Source: Actinacidiphila glaucinigra (GTDB lineage: Bacteria > Actinomycetota > Actinomycetes > Streptomycetales > Streptomycetaceae). Taken from it: a DNA stretch of 64,000 nucleotides. The position numbers were made by a program, and so were the translations under genes. Of this stretch, positions 1 through 6,945 are shown piece by piece. Below the pieces are notes generated by a model that saw nothing but the letters and a program-made list of their open reading frames with translations, was not told the origin of the DNA and searched no databases. Within the stretch, counting starts at the first letter, position 1. Each line of letters starts with the position of its first letter. Location: NCBI RefSeq assembly GCF_900188405.1, contig NZ_FZOF01000018.1, forward strand, positions 117,268 to 181,267, read 5' to 3'.

Positions 1-189
1 GCGGGGCCAGGTGATCAGCCAGACGTCCACGTACGGGTCCTGGTGCAGCCTGGTGTACCAGCGGCGGTCGGGCAGGTGGACGGGGAGGTGGACGCCGGCC
101 TCGACGGCGGCGGCGTAGCCGAGAACGAGCGCGCGCAGTTGCGGGAGGACGAGCGGGGTGGGACCGCTCGCCCGGTCGTGCAGGGCCAT
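1..189 (-). CDS. Cysteine dioxygenase-like protein, N-terminal fragment (runs off the left edge)
   Basis: Only the first 63 codons are in the window, read leftward from an ATG at 187-189. The fragment contains RRWYTRL followed by YVDVWLITW, which resembles the segment just before the metal-binding HDHG motif of actinobacterial cysteine dioxygenases, the cupin enzymes that oxidise cysteine to cysteine sulfinate. The metal ligands lie outside the window, so function is inferred from this short stretch. The frame stays open upstream through other ATG codons (for example at about 247), so the real start could be earlier. It lies downstream of the chloramphenicol phosphotransferase-like gene on the same strand, with a GC-rich hairpin between them. 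Confidence 0.6.
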   Translation of the reverse strand, partial: MALHDRASGPTPLVLPQLRALVLGYAAAVEAGVHLPVHLPDRRWYTRLHQDPYVDVWLITWPR

Positions 190-220
190 GGGAAGGGCTC
201 CAGAGCGGGAACACGACGTG

Positions 221-236
221 CCCCGCCTGGGCGGGG
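221..236 (-). terminator. GC-rich hairpin between two leftward genes
   Basis: CCCCGCC-TG-GGCGGGG forms a 7-bp perfect stem without a T tract. It lies 170 bp past the stop of the chloramphenicol phosphotransferase-like gene and 32 bp before the start of the cysteine dioxygenase-like gene. It could be a terminator or a leader structure. The rest of 190-405 shows no convincing gene. Confidence 0.35.
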
Positions 237-405
237 GGCAGGTCATGGAGTGGTCGGGGCTACGGAGGTCAGCCCCGGCGACAGCTCTGGTCGAAGTGGT
301 GCGCACGGCGTCCCGGCCACAGGGGGCCCAGGTTCCAGATGTTCGTGCGCATGCCGCCATGAAAGCACAGGACGGGCTGTTCCGTCGCGGTCACCGTCGC
401 AGCCG

Positions 406-954
406 TCACATGGGCGACACACGCGCGGCGATGATCCGCGCGCACTCCATCGACTCGGTGTGTGTCGTGTCCACTTCGAGGTCGTAGCCGACTCCCCGGT
501 GGACCGCCTCCGCCTGCGCCGCCGCCATGCCCGCCACCCGGTCGCCCCGCGCGGTCTCCCGGCCCGCCGCCACCTCGGGCCCGCAGCGGACGCCGACCCA
601 CAGCACCTCCAGGCCGTCCAGGGCCCGCCGCCAGCGGTCCTGCGAGGCGGGGCCGCCGAGGAACACCTCGTCGACGATCACCCGGGCCCCGGCCCGCGCC
701 ATGGCGGCGATGCCGACCGCCCAGGCGTCGTCCAGGGCCCGGAATGCCTCGCCGACCGACACGCCGCCGTCCGCGCCGAAGCGGATGCCCGCGCCCGGCC
801 CGGAGTCCCGCAGCCCGGCGGGCATCCCCTCGACGAGGGTGTCGGTGCCGAACGTCAGCCACGCCTCCGGCAGCAGCACCGCCTGAAGGCAGCGCGCGAT
901 GCCCGACTTGCCCGAACTGGAGCCGCCGTTGAGCACGATCACCTGGTACGCCAT
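406..954 (-). CDS. Chloramphenicol 3-O-phosphotransferase family protein
   Basis: This 182-residue cytoplasmic kinase matches the length and pattern of Streptomyces chloramphenicol phosphotransferase (about 178 residues), which phosphorylates the C3 hydroxyl of chloramphenicol with ATP. A Walker A loop GGSSSGKS sits at residues 10-17. An Asp in FGTDTL (residue 38) aligns with the proposed catalytic Asp of the family. RETARGDRVAGMA and a DTTH motif near the C terminus are also characteristic. The ATG at 952-954 is the natural start because the P-loop must lie close to the N terminus. No chloramphenicol biosynthesis genes are nearby, so it may be a stand-alone resistance gene or act on another hydroxylated substrate. 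Confidence 0.85.
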   Translation of the reverse strand: MAYQVIVLNGGSSSGKSGIARCLQAVLLPEAWLTFGTDTLVEGMPAGLRDSGPGAGIRFGADGGVSVGEAFRALDDAWAVGIAAMARAGARVIVDEVFLGGPASQDRWRRALDGLEVLWVGVRCGPEVAAGRETARGDRVAGMAAAQAEAVHRGVGYDLEVDTTHTESMECARIIAARVSPM

Positions 955-991
955 CGCGCCAGGCTAGGAGCCCGCCCCACGGGTACGCGAG

Positions 992-1428
992 TCAATTGCC
1001 GCCCGGGGGTGGTGTGGCCGGCATCGGGGCTTCGGGGTGTGGGGCGGGTGCCCGCACCGTGGTGTGCGGGTCAATTGCCGTCCGGTGTGCGGTGGGCGAG
1101 GCGGCTGAGCCTGTGTGCCTCCGCGGGCAGCGGGTTGGGGTCGGCGAGGCGCGGGGTGACTGCTTCGGGCGTGCGTGGGGTGTGGTCGGCGGGTGGGTGG
1201 CATCGGGGTTTCGGGGTGTGGGGCGGGTGTCCGCACCGTGGTGTGCGGGTCAATTGCCGTCCGGTGTGCGGTGGGCGAGGCGGCTGAGCCTGTGTGCCTC
1301 CGCGGGCAGCGGGTTGGGGTCGGCGAGGCGCGGGGTGACTGCTTCGGGCGTGCGTGGGGTGTGGCCGGCGGGTGGGCGGCATCGGGGTTTCGGGGTGTGG
1401 GGCGGGTGTCCGCCCCGGGGTCTGCGGG
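992..1428. repeat. Tandem 179-bp repeats copied from the 3' end of the adjacent kinase gene
   Basis: Two full units (1071-1249 and 1250-1428) are near-identical, and a 79-bp deleted unit (992-1070) follows. Each unit starts with the complement of a stop codon. It carries about 125 bp matching the last roughly 40 codons of the phosphotransferase gene at 1429-2094, plus about 54 bp of downstream spacer. The degraded copies would still read as RLADPNPLPAEAHRL in the same frame as the gene, whose own end reads RLADPNLLPAEAHRL. The two non-coding copies resemble each other far more than the gene, so they were amplified or homogenised after the first duplication. This fills the 474-bp gap between the two kinase genes; I see no other gene in it. 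Confidence 0.9.
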
Positions 1429-2094
1429 TCAGTCGCCGCCCGGGGTGCGGCGGGCGAGGCGCCTGAGCCTGTGTGCCTCCGCGGGCAGCAGGTTCGGGTC
1501 GGCGAGGCGGGCGGTGATCACCTCGGCCATGCGCGGGGCGGGGTCGGCGGGGGCAGCGCGCAGGAAGCCGGCGAGGAAGAGGCGCAGTCCCGTGTCGCGG
1601 ACGGGGCCCAGGCTGACGCCGCGCAGGATGGCGACGGTCAGCGCGGTGTCGGCGGCGGGGTCGCCCCCGGCGGTGTTGCTCCAGTCGATCAGCACCGGCC
1701 CGTCCGGGGTGAGGATCACGTTCTCCGGGTGCAGGTCGAGGTGGAGGACGCGGTCACGGGCGGGATTCCCGGTGGCGAAGCGGCGGCGGAGCCAGCCGGG
1801 TGCCGGGACGGCGTGCAGCGACGCCTGCAGCCCGGCCAGCAGCCTGCCGTGGGCGTGTGCCCGCCAGGGCCTGCGGGCCAGGTCCTGCGCCATGGTGGGC
1901 CCGGTGAGGCGGTCCATGACGAGGTCGGCGCCGCTCACGTCGTGCACCCGGGGCACCGCGAAGCCCACCTCGGCGAGATGGGCCATCACCCGGGCCTCCT
2001 CGTCGGCCGGGCCGCCGTGCCGGTAGCGGCGCAGGACCCGCGTGCCGTCGAGGGCCCAGACGTCGGCGTCGCGGCCCGCGCCGATCAGCTCCAC
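1429..2094 (-). CDS. Aminoglycoside phosphotransferase (APH)-fold kinase
   Basis: A 221-residue APH/choline kinase-fold protein, short for the family. The catalytic loop HLDLHPENV (residues 118-126; Asp120, Asn125) and the metal-binding Asp in LIDWSN (Asp137) are intact, so it is probably an active kinase of a small molecule. An N-terminal glycine-rich segment GAGRDADVW stands in for the nucleotide loop. The start is GTG at 2092-2094, overlapping the end of the isochorismatase-fold gene by 10 bp, which implies translational coupling. The 3' end is the source of the tandem repeats found immediately downstream. The substrate cannot be told from sequence. Confidence 0.8.
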   Translation of the reverse strand: MELIGAGRDADVWALDGTRVLRRYRHGGPADEEARVMAHLAEVGFAVPRVHDVSGADLVMDRLTGPTMAQDLARRPWRAHAHGRLLAGLQASLHAVPAPGWLRRRFATGNPARDRVLHLDLHPENVILTPDGPVLIDWSNTAGGDPAADTALTVAILRGVSLGPVRDTGLRLFLAGFLRAAPADPAPRMAEVITARLADPNLLPAEAHRLRRLARRTPGGD

Positions 2095-2606
2095 AGCGCC
2101 TTGACCAGCTCCGCGGCCGGCGCGACGGTCCCGAAGCGCGGGAGGGCGAGCGTGACCGCGGCCTCGTGCTCCGCGCCGCTGAGCGCGGTCATCGCGTCCT
2201 CGGCGAAATGGAGTTCGTACCCGTGGTCGGCCGCGGCGCGGGCCGTGGACTCGACGCCCATGTTCGTCGCGATGCCGGCGACCACGAGGGTGTCGACGCC
2301 GCGCGCCCGCAACTCCCCGTCCAGCCCGGTGCCGTGGAAGGCGCCCACGGTCCGCTTGACGATCACGAGGTCGCCCTCCCGCTCCAGCCCCTCGACCAGC
2401 TCGCTCCCCGGCGGCTGCTCGTCGACCCCGGGGCGCTCCACGCGCACCAGCACGACCGGCGCCCCCGCCTCCCGGAAGGCCGCCGCCAGTCCGAGCGACG
2501 CCAGCACGACCTCCTCACCGGAGCGCGGAGCCAACGGCAGCTCCACGATGCGTTCCATCAGGTCGATCACGACAAGTGCGGTGCGCTGGGCCTCGAGACG
2601 CGTCAT
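2085..2606 (-). CDS. Isochorismatase-like hydrolase
   Basis: A 173-residue alpha/beta hydrolase of the isochorismatase/cysteine-hydrolase superfamily. The catalytic Asp is in VVIDL (residue 15) and the Lys in VKRTVGAF (residue 84). The position of the nucleophilic Cys in amidases such as nicotinamidase is Gly here, in GIATNMGVEST. Loss of Cys with Asp and Lys retained is also seen in true isochorismatases (EntB, PhzD), which hydrolyse a vinyl ether without a Cys nucleophile. I chose ATG at 2604-2606, preceded by AAGG seven bases upstream; a GTG two codons earlier is also possible. It overlaps the APH-like gene downstream, so the two are co-translated. The substrate is unknown. Confidence 0.8.
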   Translation of the reverse strand: MTRLEAQRTALVVIDLMERIVELPLAPRSGEEVVLASLGLAAAFREAGAPVVLVRVERPGVDEQPPGSELVEGLEREGDLVIVKRTVGAFHGTGLDGELRARGVDTLVVAGIATNMGVESTARAAADHGYELHFAEDAMTALSGAEHEAAVTLALPRFGTVAPAAELVKALWS

Positions 2607-2673
2607 GCGCACACCTTAAGGAGCGGGGCCGCCCGTGCGAAGGGCCGCCCGTCGATCGAGTGCGCGACCGCGC

Positions 2674-3294
2674 TCATCCCGTCGGCGGGAGGAGTTCGAC
2701 GCCCTCGCCCGCCGCGCCGTCCCGCTCCACCGCGACCACGCGGACGCGTTCACCTGGCCGGACGGCCACCAGGGCGAAGGGCGAGGCCAAACGCTGCTCC
2801 CACACCGTGTGCGGCGCGTACGACGGCCCCGCCCCGAGGGCGGACCTCTCGATGCGGAGGTGGCCGACCCGCCGGCTCACCAGAAGCTCGTGGACGCCGA
2901 CGAGTTCCCCCTCGTCCTCCTCCTCGAAGACGCCGGCGCCCGTGGACAGCAGCGACTCCGACGAGGAGAGCACCGTGAACGCCGCGTCGGCCAGGACCGC
3001 CTCCCACGACGAGCCGTACGCGGGGTCGCATCCGGTCGGACCCCCGGACAGGTGCTCGGCCACGGTCCACCGCAGATCGGGTCCCCGGGTGGACCAGTAC
3101 AGCTCGCTCGCGGCGAACCCGTCCTTCCTGCGGTGCAGGACGAGGACGAACCCGAGGCCACCGTCGGTCCGGACGCCGGCCGCGACAGGACCGCCGTCCA
3201 GGTCCACGCTCCGTCTGTCCATGGTCGTGCCGCCCGGGGCGAACGGTCCGCGCTCCAGGGCCGCCGTCGCGATGTCAGCCGTTCTCCGCCTCAT
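2674..3294 (-). CDS. Hypothetical protein
   Basis: An open frame of 206 codons with Streptomyces-like codon bias; I do not recognise the family. The protein is acidic in the middle (EEEDEGE) and rich in beta-prone stretches such as GLGFVLVLHRR and FALVAVRPGERVRVVAVER. It has no signal peptide, membrane segment or catalytic motif that I can see. The start is uncertain: ATG at 3292-3294 lacks a clear ribosome binding site, and an internal ATG at 3220-3222 would give 182 residues. It is read in the same direction as its neighbours, but a strong hairpin separates it from the acyl-CoA synthetase upstream. Confidence 0.55.
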   Translation of the reverse strand: MRRRTADIATAALERGPFAPGGTTMDRRSVDLDGGPVAAGVRTDGGLGFVLVLHRRKDGFAASELYWSTRGPDLRWTVAEHLSGGPTGCDPAYGSSWEAVLADAAFTVLSSSESLLSTGAGVFEEEDEGELVGVHELLVSRRVGHLRIERSALGAGPSYAPHTVWEQRLASPFALVAVRPGERVRVVAVERDGAAGEGVELLPPTG

Positions 3295-3315
3295 GGCCGT
3301 TGATGGTGGCAGAGG

Positions 3316-3340
3316 CCCGTGCGCCCGCGTGGCGCACGGG
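3316..3340 (-). terminator. Hairpin terminator after the acyl-CoA synthetase gene
   Basis: CCCGTGCGCC-CGCGT-GGCGCACGGG is a perfect 10-bp stem with a 5-base loop, starting 4 bp past the end of the acyl-CoA synthetase gene. There is no T tract, as is common for GC-rich actinobacterial terminators. Confidence 0.7.
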
Positions 3341-3343
3341 AGT

Positions 3344-4975
3344 TCAGCCCCCGGCCGCGCCCTCCGCGGCCACCGTGCGGGCCCAGCGGTAGTCGGCCTT
3401 GCCGCTCGGGGAGCGCTGGACGAGCGGCGTGAGGACGAGGCTGCGCGGCACCTTGTAACCGGCCAGGCGGGCCCGGCAGTGGGTCTGGAGCTCCTCCAGG
3501 GAGAGCGCGGGGGCGCCCTCGCGGAGCTGGACGACGGCCGAGACGTGGTGGCCCCACTTCGCGTCGGGCACGCCGGCGACCAGGGCGTCGTACACGTCGG
3601 GGTGGGCCTTCAGGGCCTCCTCGACCTCCTCCGGGTAGACCTTCTCGCCACCGGTGTTGATGCACTGCGAGCCGCGTCCGAGGACGGTGACGACGCCCTC
3701 GTCGTCGACGGTGGCCATGTCGCCCAGCAGCACCCAGCGTTCGCCGCCGTGCTCGAAGAAGGTCTGGGCGGTCTTGCCGGGGTCGTTGTAGTAGCCGAGC
3801 GGTACGTGGCCGCGCAGAGCGATGCGGCCCGGTTCGCCGGGGGGCACCGGCTTGAGCGAACCGGGGTCGACCACCGCGATGTGCGCGCTGACACGCAGCC
3901 GGAAGCCCCTGCGCGGACCGGAGTCCTCGGTCGCGGTGCCGTTGAAGCCGGATTCGGACGAGCCGAAGTTGTTGAGGATCAGGCAGTTCGGGGCCAGCGC
4001 CTGGAACTGGTCGCGCACGGTCTCGGAGAGGATCGCACCGGAGCTGGAGAGGCTGAACAGCGAGGAGACGTCGGTGTCCTTGAGCGGTCCGGCCAGGGCG
4101 TCGGCGAGGGGGCGCAGCATGGCGTCGCCCACCAGCGAGACGCTCGTGACCCTCTCGCGCTCGATCGTGCGCAGCACCTCCTCGGGGGCGTACTTGCTGT
4201 GGACGACGACCTTCTGGCCGTAGTGGAAGCCGATGAAGGCGGTCAGCGTGGACGTGCCGTGCATCAGCGGCGCGGTGGGGAAGAAGACCAGGCCCTCGCC
4301 GCCCGCCGCGACGCGCTCGGCGAGTTCCTCGGGCCGGGAGACGGGGACGCCGGTGGGGGCGCCGCCCCCCATGCCGGAGAAGAAGAGGTCCTCGTGGCGC
4401 CACATGACGCCCTTGGGCATGCCCGTCGTGCCCCCGGTGTAGATGATGAAGCGGTCGTCGGCGGAGCGGGCCGGGAAGTCGCGGTCGGGTGAGCCGGAGG
4501 CCTCCGCCTCGGCGAAGCCGACCGGTGCGACGGCGGGTTCGGGCGCGTCCGGGGGCGCGGCGCCGACCCGTATCAGGTGGCGCAGGCGTTCGGCGCGGGG
4601 GAGGGCCGCCGCGACGCGGCCGGTGAACCCGGCGTCGAAGACGAGCGCCGTGAGGTCGGCGTCGCGGTAGAGGTAGACGAGCTCGTCCGCGACGTAGCGG
4701 TAGTTGACGTTGACCGGGACGGCGCGGATCTTCATGCAGGCCAGCGCGGTCTGCAGGTACTCGACGCCGTTGAGGAGGTGCAGGCCCACGTGGTCGCCGG
4801 GGGTGACGCCCTGCGCCGCCAGGTGGTGGGCGAGGCGGTTGGCCGCGGCGTCCAGCCCGGCGTACGTGAGCCGGCGCTCGGCCCCCGTGCCCGGGTGGTC
4901 GAGGTGGACCAGCGCCTCGCGGCCGGGCACGGTGTCGGCGACCGATTCGAAGAGGTCGGCAAGGTTGTACTCCAC
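3344..4975 (-). CDS. Acyl-CoA synthetase, FadD19-like
   Basis: An AMP-forming acyl-CoA ligase of 543 residues that activates a carboxylic acid to its CoA thioester through an acyl-adenylate. The AMP-binding P-loop YTGGTTGMPKG is at residues 179-189. NFGSSESG fits the A5 region, RGSQCINTGGEKVYPEE the hinge region, and the C-terminal catalytic Lys lies in SPSGKADYRW. The GTG at 4973-4975 is chosen because AGGAGG lies six bases upstream; the frame stays open further upstream but without such a site. It is divergent from the enoyl-CoA hydratase gene, with two palindromic sites between. Length, orientation and neighbours match mycobacterial FadD19, which activates C24-branched sterol side chains; the substrate is inferred from that arrangement. 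Confidence 0.88.
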   Translation of the reverse strand: MEYNLADLFESVADTVPGREALVHLDHPGTGAERRLTYAGLDAAANRLAHHLAAQGVTPGDHVGLHLLNGVEYLQTALACMKIRAVPVNVNYRYVADELVYLYRDADLTALVFDAGFTGRVAAALPRAERLRHLIRVGAAPPDAPEPAVAPVGFAEAEASGSPDRDFPARSADDRFIIYTGGTTGMPKGVMWRHEDLFFSGMGGGAPTGVPVSRPEELAERVAAGGEGLVFFPTAPLMHGTSTLTAFIGFHYGQKVVVHSKYAPEEVLRTIERERVTSVSLVGDAMLRPLADALAGPLKDTDVSSLFSLSSSGAILSETVRDQFQALAPNCLILNNFGSSESGFNGTATEDSGPRRGFRLRVSAHIAVVDPGSLKPVPPGEPGRIALRGHVPLGYYNDPGKTAQTFFEHGGERWVLLGDMATVDDEGVVTVLGRGSQCINTGGEKVYPEEVEEALKAHPDVYDALVAGVPDAKWGHHVSAVVQLREGAPALSLEELQTHCRARLAGYKVPRSLVLTPLVQRSPSGKADYRWARTVAAEGAAGG

Positions 4976-5080
4976 GGCACTCCTCCTGACCGGGGGCCGG
5001 GGGACCGGGTGCGCGACCGGCTCCCAGCCGGTCATCAGAGCACCCCGCGAGGGGGCTGTGAAGGGGTCCCGCGACAAGAA

Positions 5081-5097
5081 TCTGACTGACAGTCAGA
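5081..5097. promoter_or_regulatory. 17-bp perfect palindrome, probable TetR-family operator
   Basis: TCTGACTG-A-CAGTCAGA is a perfect inverted repeat in the divergent promoter region between the acyl-CoA synthetase and enoyl-CoA hydratase genes. An almost identical palindrome sits at 46212-46228 in front of the second thiolase/DUF35 pair. Perfect short palindromes of this TGAC...GTCA type are typical of TetR-family sites, but the regulator is not in the window. Confidence 0.75.
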
Positions 5098-5124
5098 AAA
5101 GTATTGAACTCGACCTGCCCCTAC

Positions 5125-5138
5125 TGCAACCTGTTCTA
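5125..5138. promoter_or_regulatory. KstR-like 14-bp motif
   Basis: TGCAACCTGTTCTA fits the KstR operator consensus TNNAACNNGTTNNA known from mycobacterial and rhodococcal sterol-degradation genes. It lies 30 bp before the enoyl-CoA hydratase start, in the same divergent promoter as the 17-bp palindrome. One 14-mer with eight fixed positions can occur by chance; its value comes from the matching gene neighbourhood. Confidence 0.5.
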
Positions 5139-5167
5139 GGTCCGGTACGCGACGCGGGAGGACGGCG

Positions 5168-5971
5168 ATGGGCGGCACCGAACACCTCACGGTGGAGCGC
5201 GTCGGCGCGACACTCGTACTCACCCTGAACCGGCCGGAGGCGCGCAACGCGCTCTCCCTGCCGATGCTCGTGGGACTCCACGACGGCTGGACGGAGGCCG
5301 ACCGGGACGACGAGATCCGCTCCGTGGTCCTCACCGGCGCCGGCGGGGCCTTCTGCTCCGGAATGGACCTCAAGGCCCTGGCCGCCGACGGCGGGATGGC
5401 GGGGCAGCGGTACCGGGAGCGGCTCACCGCCGACCCCGACCTGCACTGGAAGGCGATGCTGCGCCACCACCGCCCCCGCAAGCCGGTGATCGCCGCCGTC
5501 GAGGGGCCCTGCGTGGCCGGCGGCACCGAGATCCTGCAGGGCACCGACATCCGCGTCGCGGGGGAGAGCGCGGTCTTCGGCCTCTTCGAGGTGCGCCGCG
5601 GCCTCTTCCCGATCGGCGGCTCCACCGTCCGCCTCGCCCGGCAGATACCGCGCACGCACGCCCTGGAGATGCTGCTCACCGGCCGCCCCTACACCGCCGC
5701 CGAGGCCGAGCGGATCGGGCTGGTCGGCCACGTGGTCCCCGACGGCACCGCCCTGGACCGGGCGCTGGAGATCGCCGCCCTGGTCAACGCCAACGGCCCG
5801 CTGGCCGTCGAGGCCGTCAAGGCCTCGGTCTACGAGACCGCGGAGCTGACCGAGGCCGAAGGGCTGAAGTCCGAACTGGAGCGCGGCTGGCCCGTCTTCG
5901 CCACCGCCGACGCCAAGGAGGGCGCCAAGGCCTTCGGCGAGAAGCGCCCGCCCGTCTACCGCCGCGCCTGA
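5168..5971 (+). CDS. Enoyl-CoA hydratase/isomerase family protein, EchA19-like
   Basis: A 267-residue crotonase-fold enzyme. The oxyanion-hole segments are GAGGAFCSGMDL (residues 57-68) and EGPCVAGGTE (112-121). Glu121 and Glu141 (in FEVRRGL) occupy the two catalytic acid positions of enoyl-CoA hydratases, supporting hydration of a 2-enoyl-CoA. GGGAGGA lies just upstream of the ATG. It is the first gene of a rightward operon running into the double-DUF35 and two thiolase-like genes, and is divergent from the FadD19-like gene, an arrangement like mycobacterial fadD19-echA19. It probably acts on the CoA ester that the ligase makes. Confidence 0.88.
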   Translation: MGGTEHLTVERVGATLVLTLNRPEARNALSLPMLVGLHDGWTEADRDDEIRSVVLTGAGGAFCSGMDLKALAADGGMAGQRYRERLTADPDLHWKAMLRHHRPRKPVIAAVEGPCVAGGTEILQGTDIRVAGESAVFGLFEVRRGLFPIGGSTVRLARQIPRTHALEMLLTGRPYTAAEAERIGLVGHVVPDGTALDRALEIAALVNANGPLAVEAVKASVYETAELTEAEGLKSELERGWPVFATADAKEGAKAFGEKRPPVYRRA

Positions 5972-5991
5972 CACGGGAGGTCACCACCGCC

Positions 5992-6945
5992 ATGCCCGAA
6001 CCGCTCACCGCTTCCCTCGTCGTCGAGTTCCCCTTCACCCGCTCCCTCGGCCCGGTGCAGAGCGCCTTCCTCACCGGCCTGCGCGAGCGGACCGTCCTCG
6101 GCGTGCGCACCGGGGACGGACGGGTCCTGGTACCGCCCGTCGAGTACGACCCGGTCACCGCGCAGGAGTTGCGCGACCTCGTCGAGGTCGGCACCACCGG
6201 AACCGTCACCACCTGGGCCTGGAACCCGTCACCGCGGCCGCAGCAGCCGATGTCCACGCCCTTCGCCTGGGTCCTGGTCCGCCTCGACGGCGCCGACACC
6301 GCGCTGCTGCACGTCCTGGACGCACCCGGCCCCGAGGCGGTGCGCACCGGCATGCGCGTGCGCGTCCGCTGGGCCGAACGGCGCACCGGCGCCGTCACCG
6401 ACATCGCGTGCTTCGAACCCGCCGGGGACGGCACCGCCGCCGCGGCGGCCCGGGCGGCCGCGCACACCGGCGCGTTCACCGAACCCGTCACCGGCATCAC
6501 CGTGCCCGCCCGGCTGGAGTACACCTACGCCCCCGGCCGCGCCCAGAGCCGCTACCTGGCGGGCCTCGCCGAGCGCCGCACCCTCGGCGAGCGCTGCCCC
6601 TCCTGTCGAAAGGTCTACGTCCCGCCCCGGGGCGCCTGTCCCACCTGCGGCGTCGCCACCGAGGAGCAGGTCGAGGTCGGCCCGCGCGGCACCGTCACCA
6701 CCTACTGCATCGTCAACATCAAGGCCAAGGGGCTCGACATCGAGGTCCCCTACGTCTACGCCCACATCGCCCTCGACGGCGCCGGCCTCGCCCTGCACGG
6801 ACGCATCGGCGGCATCCCGTACGACCAGGTGCGCATGGGACTGCGCGTCGAGCCGGTCTGGACCAGCGACGGCCGCTACCCCGACCACTACCGGCCCACC
6901 GGCGAGCCCGACGCCGACTACGACACCTACAAGGAGCTGCTGTGA
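5992..6945 (+). CDS. Double DUF35/OB-fold protein, Rv3521-like
   Basis: A 317-residue protein made of two DUF35 (zinc ribbon plus OB-fold) modules. The second has the zinc-ribbon cysteines Cys202, Cys205, Cys216 and Cys219 in CPSCRKVY and CPTCG, followed by the OB fold GTVTTYCIVNIKAKG. The first module (residues about 20-140) keeps the OB fold GTVTTWAWNP but has lost all four cysteines. DUF35 proteins bind acyl-CoA and pair with thiolase-like partners; in steroid side-chain retro-aldol cleavage the DUF35 domain of ChsH2 is required by Ltp2. It lies between the enoyl-CoA hydratase and two thiolase-like genes and overlaps the next start by 4 bp. Confidence 0.85.
   Translation: MPEPLTASLVVEFPFTRSLGPVQSAFLTGLRERTVLGVRTGDGRVLVPPVEYDPVTAQELRDLVEVGTTGTVTTWAWNPSPRPQQPMSTPFAWVLVRLDGADTALLHVLDAPGPEAVRTGMRVRVRWAERRTGAVTDIACFEPAGDGTAAAAARAAAHTGAFTEPVTGITVPARLEYTYAPGRAQSRYLAGLAERRTLGERCPSCRKVYVPPRGACPTCGVATEEQVEVGPRGTVTTYCIVNIKAKGLDIEVPYVYAHIALDGAGLALHGRIGGIPYDQVRMGLRVEPVWTSDGRYPDHYRPTGEPDADYDTYKELL

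Noticed and set aside
43..1287. 414-codon open frame on the + strand
   Set aside because: It runs through the antisense of the chloramphenicol phosphotransferase-like gene and the tandem repeats; the protein is Arg/Gly/Pro-rich nonsense.
992..1428. Repeats as a possible CRISPR array
   Set aside because: The period is 179 bp without unique spacers, and the units clearly derive from the adjacent gene end.
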